A DNA stretch of 64,000 nt, from the NCBI GenBank assembly GCA_004020315.1, contig SAQG01000022.1, positions 1-64,000 on the forward strand, written 5' to 3'. Each line of letters starts with the position of its first letter. Positions within the stretch are counted from its first letter, which is position 1. Position numbers and translations under genes: made by a program. The DNA comes from Mesorhizobium sp. GTDB lineage: Bacteria; Pseudomonadota; Alphaproteobacteria; Rhizobiales; Rhizobiaceae. Positions 36,069 through 44,388 of this stretch are shown here, piece after piece. Below the pieces are notes generated by a model that was not told the origin of the DNA, searched no databases, and saw nothing but the letters and a program-made list of their open reading frames with translations.

Positions 36069-36566
36069 ATGCGGAAATTTCGGGCAGTCGCTTTCGTTGT
36101 GCTGGCAGGCATGGCACTCACGCTGGGCCAGGTCTGGGCGCAGGACAATGATGACGATGACGCAGCCGCCGGTGCGGCCACCAAAACGGACGCCAGCCCC
36201 GAAGCCGAGAAGGCAACCCGGGCCAGCAAGGACGTGCCGGAACTTATCCTCGGCAGCAAGGAAGACCAGTTCACCGTCAACCAGAAGGACTTCCAGCTGA
36301 TCGCCGGCCAGGGCTATCGCTGGAAGATCACCGCGGCGGGCGGGCTGGAGTACAAATTCCATACCGATCTGTTCCGCAATGTGTGGAACAACCAGATCGT
36401 CATCAACGACCTCGAGGTGCACATGAACGGCGCACCCGCCTGGCTCGAATTCGACGCCGACGGCACCATCCAGGTGCAGTTCGCCACCGTGAGGCCCGGC
36501 ATCTACACATGGTCGGTGCCCGACCTCGCTGAGAAAGGAATGAAGGGCACGATCACGATCAAGTAG
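36069..36566 (+). CDS. Exported protein with acidic N-terminal stretch (cupredoxin-like)
   Basis: 165 residues. Signal peptide RAVAFVVLAGMALTLGQVWAQ is followed at once by the acidic run DNDDDD. The remainder resembles a small beta-sandwich (FQLIAGQGYRWKITAAGGLEYKF and QFATVRPGIYTWSV) of the type found in PQQ-associated ABC clusters. No copper ligand set is clear. The acidic run could bind a hard cation such as a lanthanide; this is speculation from composition. ATG 36069 has GGGGAGGAAA. It lies between the beta-propeller and the ATPase genes. Confidence 0.75.
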   Translation: MRKFRAVAFVVLAGMALTLGQVWAQDNDDDDAAAGAATKTDASPEAEKATRASKDVPELILGSKEDQFTVNQKDFQLIAGQGYRWKITAAGGLEYKFHTDLFRNVWNNQIVINDLEVHMNGAPAWLEFDADGTIQVQFATVRPGIYTWSVPDLAEKGMKGTITIK

Positions 36567-36601
36567 GATCGCCGGAAAGCGGGGCCTTCGCCATTGGGCC
36601 C

Positions 36602-36636
36602 GGTGCGCTAGACTCCTGGTGCGCTAGGTGCGCTAG
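36602..36636. repeat. Three copies of the decamer GGTGCGCTAG
   Basis: Exact copies at 36602-36611, 36618-36627 and 36627-36636. They lie in the 100-base gap between the exported-protein stop and the GTG of the ATPase gene. They may bind a regulator that controls the ATPase/permease part of the operon, or be slippage debris. Confidence 0.6.
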
Positions 36637-36666
36637 ACTATCGTCGACGACAAGGAGCCAGCCGGC

Positions 36667-37455
36667 GTGCGGCATGTGAGGACAAGCAGACCAGGAGATG
36701 AGGTGGCGGCGCTCGACGTCGCCGGCGTCAGCCATTCCTATGGTCCGAAGCGGGCGCTCAACGACGTCTCGTTCTCGATCGCGCCGGCGACTTTCACCGT
36801 TCTTCTCGGCCTCAACGGCGCCGGCAAGACAACTCTGTTCTCGCTGATCAGCCACCTTTACGACACGCGCCGCGGATCGATCCGCATCTTCGGCCATGAC
36901 GTCAGCCGCGCTTCGGGCGAAGCGCTCAGGCGGGTCGGCATCGTGTTCCAGGCACGCACGCTCGACCTCGACCTCAGCGTCCACCAGAACCTCTCCTACC
37001 ACGCCGCGCTGCATGGCATCGGAGGACGCGAGGCCCGGCAGCGCATTGCCGCGCTGCTCGACACGGTAGACATGCAGGGCCGCCAGCATGACAAGGCACG
37101 CAGTCTTTCCGGCGGCCAGATGCGGCGCATCGAGATCGCCAGGGCGCTGCTCCACCGCCCGTCGCTGCTGCTGCTCGACGAGGCGACGGTCGGTCTCGAC
37201 ATCCAGTCGCGCGCGGGCATTCTCGCCACCATCCGCAAGCTCGTCGAAACCGAGGGCATCGGCGTGCTGTGGGCAACGCATCTGATCGACGAGGTTGAGG
37301 ACGGCGACCATGTCGTCGTGCTGCGGCAGGGCGAACTGGTGGCCAAGGGCAAGGTTGCCGATGTCGTCGGGGCGAGCGGCGCCGGGTCGATCCGCGACGC
37401 CTTTTCGAGGCTCAGCCGCATCGAGGCGGCCGGCATCGCGGAGATATCGCCATGA
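36667..37455 (+). CDS. lutE: ABC transporter ATP-binding protein (LutE-like)
   Basis: 262-residue ABC ATPase. Walker A GLNGAGKTTL, signature LSGGQMRRIE, Walker B LLLLDEATVGLD and a switch His in WATHLIDE are all present. It belongs to the subfamily associated with PQQ-dependent alcohol dehydrogenases. The start is GTG 36667 with AAGGAG upstream. It overlaps the permease gene by four bases. In Methylorubrum LutE powers lanthanide uptake; that assignment is by synteny. Confidence 0.85.
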   Translation: MRHVRTSRPGDEVAALDVAGVSHSYGPKRALNDVSFSIAPATFTVLLGLNGAGKTTLFSLISHLYDTRRGSIRIFGHDVSRASGEALRRVGIVFQARTLDLDLSVHQNLSYHAALHGIGGREARQRIAALLDTVDMQGRQHDKARSLSGGQMRRIEIARALLHRPSLLLLDEATVGLDIQSRAGILATIRKLVETEGIGVLWATHLIDEVEDGDHVVVLRQGELVAKGKVADVVGASGAGSIRDAFSRLSRIEAAGIAEISP

Positions 37456-38327
37456 GCGCTCCCGCAATGCCCGAAAAAGTAGCCGGCATCATGCCGGTGA
37501 AGTTCGAAAAATTCGGCCTGCGCCATTATCTCATTTGCCTCAAAGGCGTCGTCCTGCGGGAGTGCCTGCGCTTCCTGCACCAGCGCGAGCGCTTCATCTC
37601 CTCGCTGGTTCGGCCGCTCATCTGGCTGTTCATTTTTGCCGCCGGATTCCGGCAGGTGCTCGGCGTATCGATCATCCCGCCCTACAAGACCTACGTGCTC
37701 TACGAGGTCTACATCACGCCAGGTTTGTGCGGCATGATCCTGCTGTTCTCAGGCATGCAGTCTTCGCTGTCGATGGTTTACGACCGCGAGATGGGCAACA
37801 TGCGCACCCTGCTGGTCAGCCCCTTCCCGCGCTGGTTCCTGCTGGTGTCGAAGATGCTCGCCGGCGTCTCCGTATCGATTGCGCAGGTCTACGCGTTCCT
37901 GATCGTTGCCTGGTTCTGGGGCGTCAAGGCGCCGCCGATCGGCTATCTCATGGTGCTGCCGGCGCTGTTCCTGTCGGGCATGATGCTTTGCGCGCTCGGC
38001 ATGCTCTTGTCGTCGATGATCAAGCAGCTCGAAAATTTCGCCGGCATCATGAACTTCGTCATCTTTCCCGGCTATTTCGCCTCTCCGGCGCTCTATCCGT
38101 TGTGGCGCATCCAGGAGGCGAGCCCGCTGCTTTACAAAATCTGCCTCGCCAATCCGTTCACCTATGCGGTCGAACTGATCCGCTTCGCCTTTTACGGCCA
38201 GATTGACTGGCTGTCGCTGGGCGTCGTTGCCGGTTGCACTGTTCTGTTCCTTGCCGCCGCAATCATCGCCTACGACCCTTCGCGCGGCCTGATGACCCGC
38301 AAACAGGACACGGGAGGAAATGCCTGA
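37452..38327 (+). CDS. lutF: ABC transporter permease (ABC-2 type, LutF-like)
   Basis: 291-residue ABC-2 membrane protein. Hydrophobic segments include SLVRPLIWLFIFAAGF, YITPGLCGMILLFSG, MLAGVSVSIAQVYAFLIVAWFWG, VLPALFLSGMMLCALGMLL and LGVVAGCTVLFLAAAIIAY. It pairs with the overlapping ATPase gene and belongs to the PedC/phenylethanol-type permeases found with PQQ systems. Its stop overlaps the next gene (TGATG). Confidence 0.85.
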   Translation: MSAPAMPEKVAGIMPVKFEKFGLRHYLICLKGVVLRECLRFLHQRERFISSLVRPLIWLFIFAAGFRQVLGVSIIPPYKTYVLYEVYITPGLCGMILLFSGMQSSLSMVYDREMGNMRTLLVSPFPRWFLLVSKMLAGVSVSIAQVYAFLIVAWFWGVKAPPIGYLMVLPALFLSGMMLCALGMLLSSMIKQLENFAGIMNFVIFPGYFASPALYPLWRIQEASPLLYKICLANPFTYAVELIRFAFYGQIDWLSLGVVAGCTVLFLAAAIIAYDPSRGLMTRKQDTGGNA

Positions 38328-38953
38328 TGGCACGAATGAGCCTCGTTCGCAGCCTGGTCGTGGTTGCCATGCTCGCGCCGAGCGTGAACGCCATGGCGGC
38401 GAACACCGACCCGGACTGGCCCTGCATACAGCGCAAGGTGCCGCAACTCTCGCTCGGCCAGATCTGGAACGGGCCGGAGCTTCCGCCAGCGTCGAAAGAC
38501 TTGAAGGACCCCGCCGTCTCCGCCCTGGTCGAGGAGGTGGCCGCGCGGCGGATACCGATTGCCGAAGCCCAAAAGAAGATCAAGGATTTCGCCGCCTCGC
38601 TGCCGGCCGAGCAGCTTGCACCGAAAATGGCGATGCTGGTGCAAGGCATGTTCGATCACATGGACGCCGAGCGTTCGCACGTGATCTCAGGCATTTCCCG
38701 GTACGCCCACAAGCAGCTCGAAATGGCCGCTGCGTTGCGCAAGCAAGCGTCCGACGTCGATGCGCTGCGGGAAAAGCCGGATGCAAATCCCGACGAGATC
38801 GAACGGCGAACCGAACAGCTGAAATTCGCAACGCGAATTTTCAATGAACGCGTCCAATCACTGACTTACGTCTGTGAAGTGCCGACGATCATCGAGCAGC
38901 GGCTTTATCAATTGTCGAAGGCCGTCTCGGAAACGCTCGCCGCGAAGAAGTAG
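38327..38953 (+). CDS. Exported helical protein of the PQQ/Lut cluster (LutG-like)
   Basis: 208 residues. A signal peptide (LVRSLVVVAMLAPSVNAMAAN) is followed by DPDWPCIQRKVPQLSLGQIWNGP, a conserved opening for this family, and then mostly helix. A second Cys (TYVCEVP) could pair with the first. The middle has a heptad-like stretch (KQLEMAAALRKQASDVDALREK) suggesting a coiled coil. ATG 38327 overlaps the permease stop and has GGGAGG. Function unknown; position corresponds to the last periplasmic Lut component. No TonB receptor gene follows here. Confidence 0.78.
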   Translation: MARMSLVRSLVVVAMLAPSVNAMAANTDPDWPCIQRKVPQLSLGQIWNGPELPPASKDLKDPAVSALVEEVAARRIPIAEAQKKIKDFAASLPAEQLAPKMAMLVQGMFDHMDAERSHVISGISRYAHKQLEMAAALRKQASDVDALREKPDANPDEIERRTEQLKFATRIFNERVQSLTYVCEVPTIIEQRLYQLSKAVSETLAAKK

Positions 38954-38980
38954 AACCTCACTCGATCTTCGCGGCGGATC

Positions 38981-39181
38981 TCACGATCCCCGGCCGGGCA
39001 GTACGCGCCAGCGCTGCACGAAATAACCGGGATGCGTCTCGATCCACTGGGCTACCAGCGGTTGCGCCTGCATGAAGGCGGTCCCGGGATTCATCGCCAG
39101 GCCGTCCACCATCTGTTCGCGTCGTTCACAAGTCTGCGGCACATCCGTCAGGCACACCATCATAACGAGCGTGTAAAGCAT
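38981..39181 (-). CDS. Small Cys-containing protein, relative of the one at 51523
   Basis: 66 residues starting MLYTLVMMVCLTDVPQTCERR, with AAGGGG a few bases before ATG 39181. It matches the 69-residue protein at 51523-51732 in order: a hydrophobic start, VCL..P..C, then a central acidic/aromatic part and xxxxQxxWxEx-HP-x-xx-VxRWR/K near the end. The upstream part of the longer frame (to 39262) is not needed. It probably is a periplasmic or membrane-associated small protein; I do not know a function. It is convergent with the transporter operon. Confidence 0.6.
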   Translation of the reverse strand: MLYTLVMMVCLTDVPQTCERREQMVDGLAMNPGTAFMQAQPLVAQWIETHPGYFVQRWRVLPGRGS

Positions 39182-39263
39182 TACCCCTTGTCCCCATCGA
39201 ATCCCGAACCCCATGCCCGGGAGGTTTCCGAAAATACCGACCAGTCTGCAGGGGTCGCACATA

Positions 39264-39357
39264 CAGATCGCTTACGGGTGTGAAAGGACGTGGCCCCTGT
39301 TCTTTCGCACTGCAACATAACATATTCTTTTTGCACTGCAACATAACAGATCGCTTA
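39264..39357. repeat. Direct repeats between the small gene and cbbR
   Basis: GCACTGCAACATAACA occurs exactly at 39307-39322 and 39333-39348 (26 bases apart). CAGATCGCTTA occurs at 39264-39274 and 39347-39357, the last touching the cbbR stop codon. The core TTGCA-C-TGCAA is palindromic and recurs upstream of xoxF (57182-57195). They lie upstream of the small minus-strand gene at 39181 and are likely protein-binding sites. The resemblance to PhaR-type TGC repeats is only suggestive. Confidence 0.6.
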
Positions 39358-40311
39358 TCTAACGCCAACGATCGCCGGTTCTTCGTGCGGATAGAGCTTG
39401 CCGAACAGGGGCAGGTACATCGCGCCCTTGCGCATCAGGAAGTCGTGGAATGTCGCCATCGCCGGCGAGATCGCGTGATCGCTGCGCATCACCGAAAACC
39501 ATTGCCGGCGGATCGGCATGCCGACAACGTCGAGGATGACCAGCCGCCCGGCTTCGGTTTCCGCAGCAATGGTGTGGGCAGAGATGAAGGCGATGCCGAG
39601 CCCGGCCATCACCGCCTGCTTGATCGTCTCGTTCGAGCCCATCTCGACGCCGAGATCGTCGATGCGGCCGGGCACGTCGCTCAGGAATATTTCCAGCGAG
39701 ATGCGCGTGCCGGAGCCGGGCTCGCGAATGAGGAAATGCTCTTCGGCGATCCGCTCCTTGGATATCTCGCGCGCCGACGCCAGGGGGTGGTCGGGCGGCG
39801 CGATGATGACCAGCGGGTGATCGCCGAAGACCGAGGCACGCACCGGGACTTCCCTCGCCGGGCGTCCCATCAGCGCGATGTCGATGTCGTGGTTCTTCAG
39901 ACTGTCGATCGTTTCGGCACGGTTGCCGATGGCAAGCCGCATATCGATGTCGGGATGTTCTTTCATGAAGCCGGCCATGAGCCGCGGCGCGAAATATTTG
40001 GCGGTGGAAACCACGCCGAGCCTCAAGCTGCCGATTCGCACGCCCTTGATTGCATCCATCTTGTCCTCGAGCAGGCGAAGCCGCTCTTCAATGGCCTGCG
40101 CCGTCTCGACGAAGGCCAGACCTGCGGCAGTGGGACGCATGCCGTCCGACGTCCGGTCGAACAACGCCAACTGGAACTCCTCTTCCACCTGCCGCAACTG
40201 GATCGTCACCGCTGGAGGAGACAGCCCTAACGTCTTGGCCGCGCTGACGATTTTTCCGTGGCTGATGATTGCCTGAACGGTCCTGAATTGCTTGAGGGTG
40301 AGGTTTCTCAT
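39355..40311 (-). CDS. cbbR: LysR-type regulator of the Calvin operon, CbbR
   Basis: 318-residue LysR activator. The N-terminal winged helix (LKQFRTVQAIISHGKIVSAAKTLGLSPPAVTIQLRQVEEE) is followed by a two-lobe effector domain (DIALMGRPAREVPVRASVFGDHPLVIIAPPDHPL). It is transcribed divergently from cbbF, the usual arrangement for CbbR, which activates cbb genes under carbon limitation or reduced-cofactor excess. The 123-base divergent space holds its operator. Confidence 0.95.
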   Translation of the reverse strand: MRNLTLKQFRTVQAIISHGKIVSAAKTLGLSPPAVTIQLRQVEEEFQLALFDRTSDGMRPTAAGLAFVETAQAIEERLRLLEDKMDAIKGVRIGSLRLGVVSTAKYFAPRLMAGFMKEHPDIDMRLAIGNRAETIDSLKNHDIDIALMGRPAREVPVRASVFGDHPLVIIAPPDHPLASAREISKERIAEEHFLIREPGSGTRISLEIFLSDVPGRIDDLGVEMGSNETIKQAVMAGLGIAFISAHTIAAETEAGRLVILDVVGMPIRRQWFSVMRSDHAISPAMATFHDFLMRKGAMYLPLFGKLYPHEEPAIVGVR

Positions 40312-40320
40312 ATCGCATGC

Positions 40321-40363
40321 TAAAATTTTTTAACTGCCAAAGTAAAGTTATTAAATTTTACTT
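40321..40363. promoter_or_regulatory. A+T-rich CbbR operator region
   Basis: AAGTAAA (40340-40346) pairs with TTTACTT (40357-40363) around ten A+T-rich bases, and the span contains LysR-like T-N11-A patterns (TAAAGTTATTAAATTTTA). A further A/T run, TAAAATTTTTTAA, lies at 40321-40333. These stand out in a G+C-rich genome and lie exactly between cbbR and cbbF, so they are the best candidates for CbbR binding. Confidence 0.65.
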
Positions 40364-40434
40364 ATCCGGCGGCGTTTGTTTCATTTGCCCTATCCGGCCG
40401 ATCCGAGGAGAGGCGGCTGGATCGGGAGGTTACG

Positions 40435-41481
40435 ATGCCAGCGGCAACGCTCGATGCTTTTCTGAATTCCTATCTCGGCCCGCCGGATGAACTGCGGTCC
40501 GCGGTCGTAGCGACCATCCGTCAGCTGACCCAGGCCGCCACCAAGATCCGCAACACCATCAATCAAGGGGTGCTCGGCACCGCCTTTGCCGGGACCCGTG
40601 GAGCCAATGCCGACGGCGACATCCAGAAGGATCTCGACATCTTCGCCGACGACATCTTCCTCGACGCCATGCGCCACGCTCCGGTCGCGCTCTACGCGTC
40701 CGAGGAACTGGAGCAGCCCGTCCTGCTCGACAGGCAGGCGCCTCTCGCCATCGCCATCGACCCGCTCGATGGCTCGTCCAACATCGACACCAACGTGTCG
40801 ATCGGAACGATCTTCTCGCTCCTCCCTGCAACTGGCGCGCCGGACGGAAATCCGGCCGCCTCTTTTTTGCAGGCAGGCGTGAACCAGCTGGGCGCCGGTT
40901 TCTTCATCTATGGGCCGCAGCTGGCGCTTGTTCTGTCGCTCGGCAGCGGCACGCATGTCTTCGTTCTCTCGACCAGGCTCGGCACCTTCGTCCAGGCTTA
41001 CGAGAGCCGGATCATTCCGCAGCGCACCCAGGAGTTCGCCATCAACGCCGCCAATTACCGGCATTGGGACGAGGCGGTGCGGCTCTACATCGACGACTGC
41101 CTCGAAGGCACCGAAGGCCCACGTGAGAAGGACTTCAACATGCGCTGGATCGCCTCTCTGGTCGCCGACTGCTATCGCATACTGATGCGCGGCGGCGTAT
41201 TCCTGTATCCAGGCGACAAGCGCAAGGGTTACCGCCAGGGACGGCTGCGCCTCGTCTATGAGGCCAACCCGATCGCCTATCTCATCGAACAGGCGGCCGG
41301 TGCCGCTACCGACACGATCACCCGCATCCTCGAAATCGAACCCGAGAGCCTGCACCAGCGCGTGCCCATGGTTTTCGGATCGGCGCGGGAAGTCGCGCGC
41401 ATCACCCGCTATCACACCGAGCCCAGCGCTATCGGCGAACGTGCACCGCTGTTCAGCCGCCGCGGCCTGTTCAGGGCCTGA
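40435..41481 (+). CDS. cbbF: Fructose-1,6-bisphosphatase, class I
   Basis: 348-residue class I FBPase acting on fructose-1,6-bisphosphate (and often sedoheptulose-1,7-bisphosphate) in ribulose-bisphosphate regeneration. The metal-binding core IAIDPLDGSSNIDTNVSIGT and a downstream RYIGSLVADCYRIL-type stretch (RWIASLVADCYRILMRGGVFLYPGD) are intact. GGGAGG precedes ATG 40435. First gene of the cbb operon, five bases before cbbP. Confidence 0.96.
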   Translation: MPAATLDAFLNSYLGPPDELRSAVVATIRQLTQAATKIRNTINQGVLGTAFAGTRGANADGDIQKDLDIFADDIFLDAMRHAPVALYASEELEQPVLLDRQAPLAIAIDPLDGSSNIDTNVSIGTIFSLLPATGAPDGNPAASFLQAGVNQLGAGFFIYGPQLALVLSLGSGTHVFVLSTRLGTFVQAYESRIIPQRTQEFAINAANYRHWDEAVRLYIDDCLEGTEGPREKDFNMRWIASLVADCYRILMRGGVFLYPGDKRKGYRQGRLRLVYEANPIAYLIEQAAGAATDTITRILEIEPESLHQRVPMVFGSAREVARITRYHTEPSAIGERAPLFSRRGLFRA

Positions 41482-41486
41482 GCATC

Positions 41487-42359
41487 ATGTCGGCAAAGCA
41501 TCCCATCATCACCATCACCGGGTCGTCGGGCGCAGGCACCACCTCGGTCAAGCGCATCTTCGAGCTGATCTTCCGGCGCGAGAACATCGAGGCCGCCTAC
41601 ATCGAGGGCGACGCTTTCCATCGCTACGACCGTGCCACGATGAAAGTAAAGGTGGCCGAGGAGGAGAAGGCGGGCAATCCGAACTTCACCCACTTCCATG
41701 CCGAGGCCAACGAACTCGCAATCCTCGAAGAGGTGTTTGAGGAATATGGCCGCCGGGGAACCGGAAAGACCCGCACCTACATCCATGATGAGGACGAGGA
41801 GAAGCAGTACGGCACGCCGCCGGGACATTTTACCGAATGGCGCGAATTCCCGCCGAGCGACCTGCTCTTCTACGAGGGCCTGCATGGCTGCGTCGTCACC
41901 GACAAGATCAACCTGGCCAGGCACGCTGACCTCAAGATCGGCGTGGTGCCGGTCATAAATCTCGAATGGATCCAGAAGATCCATCGCGACCGCGCAACCC
42001 GCGGCTATTCCACCGAGGCGGTGATGGACGTGATCCTGCGCCGCATGCCGGACTATGTCCGCTACATCGTCCCGCAGTTCTCGCAGACCGCCATCAACTT
42101 CCAGCGCGTGCCGATCGTCGACACGTCCAACCCGTTCATCGCGCGCTGGATTCCGACGCCCGACGAATCGATGCTGGTCATCCGCTTCGCCAATCCCCGC
42201 GGCATCGATTTCCCCTACCTGCTCTCGATGATCCACGACTCGTTCATGTCGCGGCCGAATTCCATTGTGGTTCCAGGCAACAAGCTCGACCTTGCCATGC
42301 AGCTGATCCTGACGCCGCTCATCCTGCAATTGATCGAACGCAAGAACCGTGTGTCGTGA
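41487..42359 (+). CDS. cbbP: Phosphoribulokinase
   Basis: 290-residue bacterial-type PRK making ribulose-1,5-bisphosphate from ribulose-5-phosphate and ATP. The P-loop ITITGSSGAGTTSVKR, the substrate region EGDAFHRYDR and LLFYEGLHGCVV are present. It is the octameric short proteobacterial form, often activated by NADH. Part of cbbFPTALSX. Confidence 0.96.
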   Translation: MSAKHPIITITGSSGAGTTSVKRIFELIFRRENIEAAYIEGDAFHRYDRATMKVKVAEEEKAGNPNFTHFHAEANELAILEEVFEEYGRRGTGKTRTYIHDEDEEKQYGTPPGHFTEWREFPPSDLLFYEGLHGCVVTDKINLARHADLKIGVVPVINLEWIQKIHRDRATRGYSTEAVMDVILRRMPDYVRYIVPQFSQTAINFQRVPIVDTSNPFIARWIPTPDESMLVIRFANPRGIDFPYLLSMIHDSFMSRPNSIVVPGNKLDLAMQLILTPLILQLIERKNRVS

Positions 42360-42369
42360 GGAGGACGCC

Positions 42370-44376
42370 ATGAACAGCCAAGCAGCAGCATTGAAGCCCG
42401 TCGCCGCCATCTCGGAGCGCGACATGGCGAATGCCATTCGCGCACTGGCGATGGACAGCGTCCAAAAGGCCAATTCCGGTCATCCGGGCATGCCGATGGG
42501 CATGGCCGATGTCGCGACGGTGCTGTTCAGCCGCTTCATCAATATCGATCCGTCGACGCCCGATTGGCCCGATCGCGACCGTTTCGTGCTTTCGGCCGGG
42601 CACGGCTCGATGCTGCAATATGCGCTGCATTACCTGCTCGGCTACGAAGATATGCCGATCGAGCAATTGCAGCGGTTTCGCCAGCTGGGCAGCCGCACCG
42701 CCGGACATCCGGAATATGGCCACGCGCTCGGCATCGAGACGACGACCGGTCCGCTTGGACAAGGCATTTCGACCGCCGTCGGCATGGCGCTGGCGGAGCG
42801 CATGCTTGCCGCCCGCCACGGCGCCGATCTCGTCGACCATTTCACCTATGTGATCGCCGGCGACGGCTGCCTGCAGGAAGGCATCAGCCATGAGGCGATC
42901 GACCTTGCCGGTCACCTGAAGCTCTCCCGGCTGATCGTCTTCTGGGACGACAACGCGATCTCGATCGACGGACCGACTTCGCTGTCGACATCGATGGACC
43001 AGCCGGCACGGTTCGAGGCCGCTGGATGGCATGTCCAATCGGTGGACGGCCACGACACGGAAGCTGTCGCCGCGGGAATCGAAGCGGCGCAGCAGTCGGA
43101 CCGGCCGTCTCTGATCGCCTGCCGCACGGTGATCGGCAAGGGCGCACCCAATCTGGGCGGCTCGGAAAAGACGCATGGCGCGCCGCTGGGCGATGCGGAG
43201 ATCGCCGCGACGCGCGAGAACATCGGCTGGGCCTACGCTCCGTTCGAGGTGCCGGACGATATCGTTTTCGCCTGGCGCGAAATCGCCGGGCGCGGTCAAG
43301 CGGCGCGGCGCGCCTGGGAGCAGCGGCTTGCCGCCTCGTCGCAGCGCCAGGCCTTCGAGAGCGCGGTCGCCGGCAGGCTGCCCGACGCGATCTTCGATGC
43401 GCTCAATGCTTTCCGCAGGGAGCATGTCGAGAAGGCGACCAAGGTTGCAACGCGAAAAGCCTCCGAAATGGCGCTCGGCGCGATCAACGCCGCAACCGAG
43501 CTGACCGTCGGCGGCTCCGCCGATCTGACGCATTCGAACCTGACGATCACCAAGGGCATGGGTCGCATAGCGCCTGATGACTACGCCGGCCGCTACATCC
43601 ATTACGGTATCCGCGAGCACGGCATGGCCGCGGCCATGAACGGCATCGCGCTGCATGGCGGCTTCGTGCCTTATGGCGGCACGTTCCTGTGCTTTGCCGA
43701 CTATGCGCGCGGCGCGATGCGGCTCTCGGCGCTGATGGGCCAGCGCGTCATCTACGTGATGACGCACGATTCCATCGGTCTCGGCGAGGATGGCCCGACC
43801 CATCAGCCGGTCGAGCACCTGGCGATGCTGCGGGCCACGCCGAACCTCAACGTCTTCCGTCCGGCCGACATCATCGAAACGGCGGAGTGCTGGGAACTGG
43901 CGCTGAAGAGCGAGAACCGGCCGAGCGTGCTGGTGCTCTCGCGCCAGAACCTGCCGATGCTGCGCCACGCATATAGCGACGAGAACCGGTCGAGCCAGGG
44001 CGCCTACATCCTGCGCGAACCAGCCGAGCACCGCGCCGTGACGCTGATCGCAACCGGCTCGGAGGTCGAGATCGCCGTTGCCGCCGCCAAACGGCTGGAG
44101 ACCGAGCACGGCATCGCCGCCGCGGTGGTCTCAATGCCGTGCTGGGAGCTTTTCGAGGAACAGGACGCCGGCACCCGCAAGGCCGTTCTCGGCTCGGCAC
44201 CGCGCATTGCGGTCGAAGCCGCAGCACGGCTCGGCTGGGACCGCTGGATCGGCGACACCGGCGCTTTCGTCGGCATGGCCGGTTTCGGCGCCAGCGCCCC
44301 TGCCCCGGATCTCTACCGGCATTTCGACATCACGCCCGAAGCCGTCGCCGCAGCGGCGCTGAAGCTCATCGTCTAG
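42370..44376 (+). CDS. cbbT: Transketolase
   Basis: 668-residue thiamine-diphosphate enzyme. The TPP motif GDGCLQEGISHEAIDLAGHLKLSRLIVFWDDN is intact, along with HPGMPMGMAD near the start and the pyrimidine-domain THDSIGLGEDGPTHQPVEH. ATG 42370 has AGGAGG; the frame to 42349 adds only seven codons inside cbbP. It rearranges sugar phosphates in the Calvin cycle and also serves the pentose phosphate pathway. Confidence 0.96.
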   Translation: MNSQAAALKPVAAISERDMANAIRALAMDSVQKANSGHPGMPMGMADVATVLFSRFINIDPSTPDWPDRDRFVLSAGHGSMLQYALHYLLGYEDMPIEQLQRFRQLGSRTAGHPEYGHALGIETTTGPLGQGISTAVGMALAERMLAARHGADLVDHFTYVIAGDGCLQEGISHEAIDLAGHLKLSRLIVFWDDNAISIDGPTSLSTSMDQPARFEAAGWHVQSVDGHDTEAVAAGIEAAQQSDRPSLIACRTVIGKGAPNLGGSEKTHGAPLGDAEIAATRENIGWAYAPFEVPDDIVFAWREIAGRGQAARRAWEQRLAASSQRQAFESAVAGRLPDAIFDALNAFRREHVEKATKVATRKASEMALGAINAATELTVGGSADLTHSNLTITKGMGRIAPDDYAGRYIHYGIREHGMAAAMNGIALHGGFVPYGGTFLCFADYARGAMRLSALMGQRVIYVMTHDSIGLGEDGPTHQPVEHLAMLRATPNLNVFRPADIIETAECWELALKSENRPSVLVLSRQNLPMLRHAYSDENRSSQGAYILREPAEHRAVTLIATGSEVEIAVAAAKRLETEHGIAAAVVSMPCWELFEEQDAGTRKAVLGSAPRIAVEAAARLGWDRWIGDTGAFVGMAGFGASAPAPDLYRHFDITPEAVAAAALKLIV

Positions 44377-44388
44377 GAGGACCCGACA

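Noticed and set aside
39181..39262. N-terminal extension of the small gene at 38981
   Set aside because: AAGGGG lies before ATG 39181 and the homologue at 51523 begins at the matching residue, so the extra 27 codons are not needed.
42319..44109. 596-codon minus-strand frame opposite cbbT
   Set aside because: Antisense of a clear transketolase; Arg/His-rich with no recognisable fold.
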